Notes under the pieces: generated by a model
The model's database searches: none
The model's input: the letters and a program-made list of their open reading frames with translations, nothing else
What the model was told of the DNA's origin: nothing
Shown: positions 56,265 to 64,000 of the stretch, piece by piece
Layout of the letters: each line of letters begins with the position of its first letter
Numbering within the stretch: position 1 is the stretch's first letter
Made by a program: the position numbers and the translations under genes
NCBI GenBank assembly: GCA_013180625.2
Contig: SNVD02007190.1
Location: forward strand, 186,001-250,000
DNA length: 64,000 bases
Direction: 5' to 3'
DNA from: Boswellia sacra
Lineage: Eukaryota > Streptophyta > Magnoliopsida > Sapindales > Burseraceae

Positions 56265-57776
56265 AAAAGTGTTTTTTTTTAAAGAATTTTTAACTCTTTT
56301 AATTACAACCTAATTAAAAATTAAAATGAAAATAATTTTCCAAATGTAGCTAAATTTAGAAATAATAAGTTAAAAGGAGGTATTTTAGAATACCTCCTTT
56401 ACGTAGAACAACATCAGGGTACTTAATATAACATTACCAGCTTTCGAACCTATCAGACCAAGAGATGGATTAAGCCCTCACACCCCTAGAACACATAGGG
56501 CACGTTTGGGACTCCGGACTGGACTGGACTGAGATTAGGATTGGGATTGGGATTGGACTAGATTGGACTGGATTACATATAATGCTATCTTATGTTTGGT
56601 GTAGTATGGGACTGGATTATATTAGTATATTATAAACTTTTAAAACATCTATTTTTAAATATAAACGAATTTAATTTTCTTCAAGTTTAATTTATTATTA
56701 CATCATATTTATAGCTAATTAAATATTTAAATATATTTCAAAATTATTTTTATTTAAAAATTATTAAATATCATTATTTTATGAAAAAGTAAGATTTTTA
56801 ATATTATTTAATATGAATTTAATAATATTATTTTTTTATTTATTATATTTCAACTATAATATTATTAATTATAATAAAAATAAAATTATATTACATTTTG
56901 AATATAATTTTATGAATTATTATAAACATAAAAATTGCATTATAATGGAAAATAAAATATTTATAATAAAAATATTTTATTACATCATTATTAAATATTT
57001 AAATACAGTTACAAATTATATTTATTTAAAAAATTATTAAATATTACTATTTTATGAAAAAGTAAATATTTTCAATATTATTTAATATGAATTTAATAAT
57101 ATTTTATTTTATTTATTATTTTCTATAATATTACAAATTTTTATTATAATTGACAATATTATAATAAAAATATAAAATAATAATAAATAAAATAAAATAT
57201 TTATAATAAAAATTTTATTTATTACATAACAATTAGATATAGCGAAAAATTATATTTATTGAAAACTTGTTAAATATTACTCTTTTATTCAGAATTAAGT
57301 ATTTTTAATATTATTTAATATAAGTTTAATAATATTTATTTTTATTTATTATTATATTATATTTTAATTATAATATTATCAATTATAATAAAAAAAAAAT
57401 TTTTGTAAAACCTTGGGACTATTGAGTCCCATGGTTCCACATGGGACAACTTGTCCCATGAGATTGGCACTATTGGGACTAACAATAGTGCAATCCCAAT
57501 CTCTTCTTAAAATGTCAAACAAGAGATTGGACTATTTATCCCAATAAAAGTGTTTTTTTTAAAGAATTTTAACTCTTTTAATTACAACCTAATTAAAAAT
57601 TAAAATGAAAATAATTTTCCAAATGTAGCTAAATTTAGAAATAATAAGTTAAAAGGAGGTATTTTAGAATACCTCATTTACGTAGAACAACATCAGGGTA
57701 CTTAATATAACATTACCAGCTTTCGAACCTATCAGACCAAGAGATGGATTAAGCCCTCACACCCCTAGAACACATA
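56265..57776. repeat. Duplicated 230-bp segment flanking a 1-kb insert
   Basis: About 56265-56498 and 57543-57776 are nearly identical direct repeats, each with a type-1 module (hairpins at 56376-56397 and 57656-57675). The other arm (29.4-29.6 kb) has one copy only. Between them, 56499-57542 starts GGGCACGTTTGGGACTCCGG, has GGATTGG repeats at both ends and a very AT-rich centre, and encodes nothing. Confidence 0.8.
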
Positions 57777-57994
57777 AAGGAGCCAGCAACCAAGTTTGCG
57801 CACCTTTACATTTGACAAATATTGTCACTGTTCAGTATATAAATATTTATTAAATAAATTAAATTCCAAATGTGAAAAATAAAAGCCATTAATGTGATGG
57901 CAAGTGGATAGTCCACCAACCACGTCCTGAAATGTTGGCCTTTTGTTTGGTCAAGTTCTACTTATTAAATAGGCCAATTATCACAAGTTCTACT

Positions 57995-58385
57995 TATTAA
58001 ACATTGTCTTCTAAAATAAACTGATATCGAATATCGGTTGTGAATTTGACACGACTCGACATATAAGTGTCGAGTGTCGGATGCATCATCCGACACTCGA
58101 TGTCTTCGAAAATAGATAATCGACACGTCTGACACTCGATGTCGTCCAAAATAGACTGATATCGAGTGTTGGTTGTGAATTCGACACGACTCGACATGTA
58201 AGTGTCGAGTGTCGATTGCATCATCAGTACACTTCGGGTACCCGATACACCCGACTCAATCCGACCCCATCGGGTAGTTTAAAAAAAATATCCGAAATCG
58301 GTTCTAATTTATCAAACTCGATGAATATTCAGGTATGATTGGTTATCGTCAAACCCGACCCGACCCGAAATATGCCCACCCTACC
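57995..58385. repeat. CGACACTCGA repeat array, second locus
   Basis: GACATGTAAGTGTCGAGTGT and TGATATCGAGTGTTGGTTG match 2275-3050. About two and a half diverged units are followed by CCCGACCCGACCCGAA near 58355. Confidence 0.7.
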
Positions 58386-58436
58386 CCATTATCCATCAAA
58401 GTCGCTATCACATTTCTAAAATAAAATAGGAAAAAA

Positions 58437-58585
58437 AAGGTATTTTATAATACCTCAGTTTTTCTGTTGTGTGTGGATGATCATTCTTTGTTTGGTTTCT
58501 CGGCGCTTGAACTTGTACCCTCAAGTTTTAAACATAACGTTTAAACCACCAACGCAAGAAAGCCTGACGTTTACTTTTAACATAA
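58437..58585 (-). repeat. Type-2 hairpin-ended tRNA-like module
   Basis: Minus strand: GGCTTTCTTGCGTTGGTGGT, TTAAACGTTATGTTTAAAAC and box B-like GTACAAGTTCAAGC. The hairpin AGGTATT/TTAT/AATACCT is at 58438-58455. Confidence 0.7.
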
Positions 58586-58739
58586 TAGATCCCTTAATGG
58601 AATTATTTTAATAATATATTATTAATTTAATGGAAAACATTTTGATGTACCTTTGGCATTAGGTGAGTAAAGAAAGGCTAATTAAACTTTAATTAACTCT
58701 TTCTCAACATTTAACATAATATTTCTCCCTCAATATCTC

Positions 58740-58849
58740 AAAATTAAGCAACCAAAAATTAGTAACAGCAGTTTTTTTAAAATTTTTTTATACATTTGTA
58801 GCATTAATCTATTTAAGAGGTAACTATTTGAAGTGAGGAGAAGGAAGAT

Positions 58850-58897
<48 letters not shown>

Positions 58898-59080
58898 TTT
58901 TATTGAGTGCTTCAATTTGATATAAAACTGTAGTCGTGATATATAATTTCAATTCAATGTCATAGAATGTGGTAAAACGAATTTTTATATATTCTCTAAG
59001 TGTTTTGGAATATGACCTGAAGTAATTTAAATGAAAATAGAAATTTATAAGTGGCGATGAGGATTTGCTAAGGCTCATGT
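58740..59080 (-). repeat. Dispersed block, inverted relative of 540-860
   Basis: Similarity to 540-860 is described there. This copy has gained a (GA)n tract at 58851-58894, which produces serine/leucine-rich open frames that are not genes. Confidence 0.65.
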
Positions 59081-59653
59081 TCAATGAGAACAAGATAGAC
59101 ACAAATATTTATTCATGAAATCATTTCGAACTAGGATAGGGATTTCTTTTATAATTCAAGAAATCCTCATCCTTGCTTAATCATAGGATTGGTAAGCTTA
59201 GGTATCCTCTCCCCAATTAAAGATGGGATTGGGAGTATTAATCCTTGTACTAACTCGAACTAATCCTATTAACATCCGTAAAAATAATATTTTTTTAAGT
59301 AAAAAAATATTTTCATGATGAAAAGCCATTTTTTTAAAATAAAAACTGCAACTCTAAATCGAACCAAATATAAGATCGTTTTGTGTTAAAAATAAGGAAT
59401 TAATGATTATAAAATTGCTCCCTTCTTAATTCTTTGGAAGTGGAAACGGGCACAATGCCTCTGAATTTAAGTCCTATGAAAACAATAATGGCCACTTTAA
59501 AAATGTAAATAACTATTGGTATATCTAGATTTAGGTGCTAATCTAATCATCATCATATCAATGATACCAACAATTTATCTGTTAGTTTTGAATACGATGG
59601 CAAATATAAGATCAATGTAGGAATGTAATATCATGGTTTTCACCAGTATCTCA
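59081..59653. other. AT-rich intergenic DNA
   Basis: A copy of the AAGCAATTTTAGCAT-type block lies near 59390-59480, diverged. No gene is seen. Confidence 0.5.
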
Positions 59654-60014
59654 TGTTATAGCCATAACAAAATTGGGCCTTAATTAAATCTAATCCCATT
59701 ATTTAAGCCTGTTATTTAGGCCTATTATCTGGGTCCCACAATGACTCCTCCTGATGCCTATATAAACTCTCTAAATTTTTACTTAAGGTATGCACACTTT
59801 TCTAAACTCTTTTTCTCTCTAAATTTCCTTTGCTTTTGAGAGCTTCTCTCTCTAAGAAATTCTCCTAAAAAATTCTAATGTGCCGAAAACTGACTTGGGC
59901 GTCGAAGGGTTTTCGCCGGCACCCTAACTATTTTTCTTTGTTTTTAGGATTGGACCCGACGTACAATTCAAGCTTTAACCTGCTTTCCGGCCGTCTGGAA
60001 ATCGTGCATCAACA
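59654..60014 (+). repeat. Gypsy 5' LTR
   Basis: 361 bp from TGTTATAGCCATAAC to CGTGCATCAACA. A TATA box CCTATATAAACTC is at 59757-59769. The left edge is inferred from the TG; the expected TSD partner lies beyond the window. Confidence 0.75.
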
Positions 60015-60015
60015 G

Positions 60016-60034
60016 TTGGCGCCGTCTGTGGGGA
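60016..60034 (+). promoter_or_regulatory. Gypsy primer-binding site
   Basis: TTGGCGCCGTCTGTGGGGA directly follows the LTR. TGGCGCCGT is as expected for priming by a tRNA-Asp-like 3' end; the remaining bases are conserved in related elements as I recall them. Confidence 0.75.
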
Positions 60035-60089
60035 CAACAATCTAAGCCTCTTTAGTTGTTACTCCCATCCAAACATAATCAAACACATC

Positions 60090-61980
60090 ATGAGTCATGC
60101 CTCCCAACACTCAACCTCCCTAGAGGTTGACGAAGAAATCGAGGTAGAAGCACCTCCCCGATGTCGAAGGGTAGTTGATACAGGGAGAGCTTTAGTAATA
60201 TCCTCTAGGATGGACCCTAACCCCAAGCAACCCCGACTTCCACTTAGGAGACCGAGAAAGGCAAGACGAGTCGATTGACAACTATGGAGCATACCATACG
60301 AAATTTTGGTGAACAAATGAACCGTATGGTGACTATGTTCAACCAAGCTTTTGGACATAGTACTCAACAGGCTGCAAATACTGCTGGAAATAACCCAAGG
60401 AATATTATGGTAGTACCTAATGTCTCGACGGATGTTAGTGGGCATACAAACCTGGTTGCCTAGACCACTACATTACCTCTCCATCAGGTCATTCAACCAA
60501 ATCTTTCCCATCCTATTGTTCAGGGAGGGGATGGTCGCCCAAAGATTCCCTCTCCTCCACACGTCATATCTGAACAACGATTGGCAGCAGTAGACCTCGT
60601 CACTCTTTAAACAAAAAGCGCCATACAAGTATTGAGCAAGGACCAAAAGGAAGTAATGTTGATCAGCCAGCCTATTCTTATCATGGTCCTTACGCTCCAA
60701 GGGGCAACTACGAGTAAAAAAGAAATCGCCCCAGCTCACCGCCTAGAAGTAAGAATCATCGCCCAGATATTGTTCCAATCGATGTCTCAGAAGAGGAAAC
60801 ATCAGATAATCATTATGTAGAATTCAAGTGAGAAATGGATGAAAAAATTAATAAACTGGAGAAGTTGATTAAGCGTTCAAGAGAAGAAGAGGATGGTCGT
60901 CCACAATGGGAGGCACCCTTTTTGTTGACAATATTCTTAGAGAAAGATACCCGTACGGATTTCGGATACTATAACTTGAGCTTTACCAAGGGACAACTGA
61001 CCCTCGAGAGCATTTAGACTCTTTTGTTTTTCATATGAAGATACAAGGGGTCTCAGGGGGAATAATGTGTAGAACTTTCTTTTTTACCCTTGGAGGATCA
61101 ACTAAGCAATGGTATAAGAGGTTACCAGCCTCATCCATCTCCAGCTTTGATGAGCTTGTTCGTAGTTTTCTCACACACTTTAGCAATATGAAAACAAGAA
61201 GTTGTCCAGCACAGAGCCTTCTTTCAATCAAGTAGGGTCGTAATGAATCACTCCGTGCATTTGTGGACAAGTAACATCGGGAGGTCACTCGAATGGATCA
61301 ATTTAATAATGGTTATGCTATGCAAGGTTTGGTCCAAGGAATCAAAGGGGAGCTCCCTCTAGCATGGGAATTCTCTGTTAACCTCCCACGCACGTACCAA
61401 GAAGCATTGGCAAGGATCTCTAGCCTTGCCGATGCAGAGGAAATTTATCAAGCAAATTACCCTGGGCAGACTTTGGTGACACCTAATTCCTCACGTACAG
61501 ATAGACGACCATATGACAATCACAGAAGAGAACATCATGATAGAAATCGGAGATCAACCTCGGATCGAAGCTCCGCGCGAGATACATTTAGAAATGATCG
61601 TCTCTTGTTGCAAGGGCCAGCCACCCAACCCCGCCAAGAGCATCATGCTCGATCCCAGGAGGAGCACCGTACTTTCACATTACTTAACATGCCATAGCAA
61701 GATATCTTGAAGGAAATCAAAGATAAAGGTCTACTGAAAGAACCTGCCCCCTTACGGTCGAATCCAAGAGCAAGAGATAAGAGAAAGTTTTGTCATTTCC
61801 ACCGGGCTCATGGTCATAACACTGCAGATTGCTTTGAATTAAGGAAACAAATCGAGGGTCTTATCAAGGATGGCCAGCTACAAGAATACATTTATCGCCC
61901 CCCTGAACCATCTAGTAAGAATGACAAAGGGAAAGAACCATTAGAAGAAGTAGCCACAATTTTTGGGGGAGTAGTGGCTA
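60090..61980 (+). pseudogene. Gypsy gag, broken
   Basis: An N-terminal part starts MSHASQHSTS at 60090. The capsid region follows near 61011-61470, with VSGGIMCRTFFFTLGGSTKQ, WYKRLPASSISSFDELVRSF and YAMQGLVQGIKGELPLAWEF, and then a zinc-knuckle-like CHFHRAHGHNTADC at about 61790-61830. Frame changes occur near 60280, 60460-60830 and 61000, and stops at 61233, about 61270 and 61695. Length and order match Gypsy gag, which packages element RNA. Confidence 0.88.
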
Positions 61981-61989
61981 GTCCGAGTG

Positions 61990-64000
61990 CCCAAGCCCGA
62001 AGGCACCTAGCTAGGCAAGCAAGATATGACCTCCTTCGCTATGAAGTCAACATGACAGCCTCTTCTACCAATGTTAGGGATCATGACGTTATCTCTTTTT
62101 CATCTCAAGATGCGCAGAGTATCCATCATCCTCATTGTGATGCCTTGGTCCTCACAGTAATTGTGGCCAATAAAAGGTTAAGAAGAGTATTGGTTGACAA
62201 CGGGAGCTCAGCTGACATAATGTCATTGGATGCATTTGATTGACTGGGTCTTAACCATAGAGATATGAGAGGCATCCAAACTTCTCTGATGGGATTCGCT
62301 AGAGGAAAAGTTATTCCTAAAGGAGTAATTTCATTATCGGTGACCTTGGGAGAAGGCTCCCTACAGACAACCAAGATGGTGAATTTTCTCATGGTAGATC
62401 ATCCGGGTGTTCATAACGCCATTCTTGGACGGCCGTCACTTTATGACTTCAAAGCAGTAATGGGTGTCTATCATCATGTCTTGAAATTTCTAACACCTGC
62501 AGGGATAGGAGAAGTTAGAGGTGAACAACGAACCTCTTGAGAATGCTACAACATGGCTTTCAAAAAGTAGCCACATAAGCTATTGATGATTCGAGGAGAA
62601 CCTCCTGAGGGGATGGAAAGTTTGGATCCACGAGACCCTATAAAAGGGGAGGCTGTAGTTCCAATGGAAGGAACGGACGACATCCCTATCTGTTTGAATA
62701 ATACAGAAAAGACAGTGAAGATGGGCAAGAGTCATCCTCTACCAATCGAAGACAAATTGATTAGTTTTCTCTGAGAATACAGTGACGTTTTTGCATGGTC
62801 TCATGAAGACACGCCGGGTATAGACCCAAGTGTAGCTGTCCATCTCCTTAATATCAACCATCAAGCTCAACCCATTCAACAAAAGAGGAGGTACCAAGCC
62901 CCAGAGCGTTCAGAGGCGATTGCCTTAGAAATAGAAAAGCTCTTAACAAGTGGAATCATTCGAGAGGTAAACTACCCTGAATGGCTCTCTAATGTCGTAT
63001 TGGTGAAAAAAGCTAATGGAAAATGGCGTGTCTGCATCGACTTCAAATATTTGAATAAGCACTACCCAAAAGACAGTTTTTCATTGCCCAGGATAGATCA
63101 ACTAGTTGATGCCATAGTTAGCCACCAATTATTGAGCTTCATGGATGCTTATTCTTGTTATAACCAGATTCTAATGTACTTGAAGGATGAAGAAAAAACA
63201 GCTTTCATCACTGATAGAGGATTGTACTATTATCGAATGATGCCTTTTGGACTAAAAAATGCTGGAGCAACCTATCAATGGTTAGTAAACTCCATGTTTG
63301 CTCCTCTCCTAGGAAAGACCATAGAAGTTTATATGGACGATATGCTTACCAAGAGTATGGATGCCAGATCCCATGTAGACAACCTCTGAACAACTTTTGA
63401 CATCCTCCGAAAACATAATATGAAGCTGAATCCCACTAAATGTGCTTTTGGGGTATCCTCTGGAAAGTTTTTAGGATTCATTGTCACCCAAAGGGGAATA
63501 GAGGCCAATCCTGAGAAAATTCAAGCACTCCTGCAGCTTGAGTCTCTCAAAATACCAAAAGATAAACAAGTTCTCACTGGACGAGTTGCCGTCTTAAATC
63601 GCTTTGTTTCTAGGGCGACCGACAAATGTCAACCTTTCTTTAAAGCTTTAAGGAAGTGCAAGCAGTTTGAATGGACAAATGAGTGTGAGAATGCTTTTCT
63701 ACAGCTTAAGAGGTACTTAGGTTCTCCTCCTCTCCTCTCCAAACCAATTATGGGGGAACCACTTTTTCTCTATCTAGCAGTCTCCACATATGCAGTTAGT
63801 GCAGCTCTTATCCGTGAGGATCAGGGAATCCATAGGCCAGTCTATTATGTGAGTAAGGCCTTGACAGATGTCGAAGGTCGGTACCCTCCTATGGAGAAGC
63901 TGGCTCTCGCCTTAGTTGTTACTGCACGAAAGCTTCGCCCATATTTTCAAGCACACACTGTTATGGAACCAACTGATTACCCTTTACGACAGGTCCTCTA
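61990..64000 (+). pseudogene. Gypsy protease-reverse transcriptase-RNase H, broken, cut by window end
   Basis: The aspartic protease motif VDNGSSADIMSLDAF is near 62190. Reverse transcriptase runs from about 62860 to 63500, with KANGKWRVCIDFKYLNKHYP, MPFGLKNAGATYQ and the catalytic YMDDM near 63330. RNase H starts about 63640 (FLYLAVSTYAVSAALIRED, RPVYYVSKAL) and runs off the window. Nearly all of it is in one frame, interrupted by TGA at 62241, 62538, 62772 and 63387 and TAG at 62568. The intervening protein is well conserved, so decay is by point mutation. Confidence 0.9.

Larger units (their letters stand above)
53990..57955 (-). repeat. Inverted segmental duplication, right arm
   Basis: Read on the minus strand this follows 29220-30488 and then 36706-38035 nearly end to end, with no retrotransposon at the join. 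It therefore shows the state before Copia C inserted. It carries two additions of its own: a tandem duplication with an insert at 56265-57776 and an intact type-2 module. Confidence 0.8.
59654..64000 (+). mobile_element. Ty3/Gypsy retrotransposon, 5' part, decayed
   Basis: The order is 5' LTR, primer site, gag, protease, reverse transcriptase and start of RNase H. The window ends before integrase and the 3' LTR. Domain order and the LTR-primer junction CATCAACAGTTGGCGCCGT fit the plant Tat-like branch of Gypsy elements. Many in-frame stops show it is inactive. Confidence 0.93.

Noticed and set aside
58730..59102. Serine/leucine-rich minus-strand frames near 58.8 kb
   Set aside because: They are produced by the (GA)n tract and have no homologous open frame in the relative at 540-860.

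Overview
The window looks like plant nuclear DNA, most likely from a eudicot. It is AT-rich, has long TA, CT and GA microsatellites, carries every major class of plant transposable element, and contains only a few intron-bearing host genes. No ribosomal RNA, tRNA gene, organelle sequence or bacterial-type operon is seen. The species cannot be fixed from the sequence.

Layout. 1-3050: gene-free repeats ending in an array rich in CGACACTCGA. 3051-5311: 5' half of a minus-strand Ty1/Copia element (A). 5312-9797: intergenic repeats. 9803-15764: a Copia element (B) with both LTRs and an ATTTT target duplication. 17134-21551: a decayed hAT transposon with an 8-bp target duplication. 22760-25789: a small inverted-repeat element carrying a nested, internally deleted L1-type LINE (22823-25453). 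26179-28667: three related inverted-repeat elements in a row. 30489-36705: Copia element C, a relative of A, with an extra partial LTR and a captured receptor-kinase fragment inside its target duplication. 39538-40449: probable solo Gypsy LTR. 40655-41470: 3' end of a fourth Copia element (D). 45655-49035: the host-gene island. 49260-59650: repeats, including an inverted copy of the 29-38 kb region. 59654-64000: 5' part of a decayed Ty3/Gypsy element running off the window.

Host genes are all on the minus strand: a single-exon FHA-domain protein (48154-49035), the 3' exons of an unrecognised gene (45655-46703) and a two-exon remnant (47577-47895).

Two observations stand out. Copia C contains, in element order, PPT, complete LTR, antisense receptor-kinase fragment and a second LTR truncated at the predicted transcription start, all bounded by one TTAAC duplication. 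This fits reverse transcription of a read-through RNA. Second, more than a dozen dispersed modules with tRNA-like internal promoter boxes end in a short hairpin (GAGGTATT, 4-nt loop, AATACCTC). Its stem arms vary in concert between copies, so base pairing is kept while sequence changes. These modules sit inside larger duplicated blocks from which much of the non-coding window is built.
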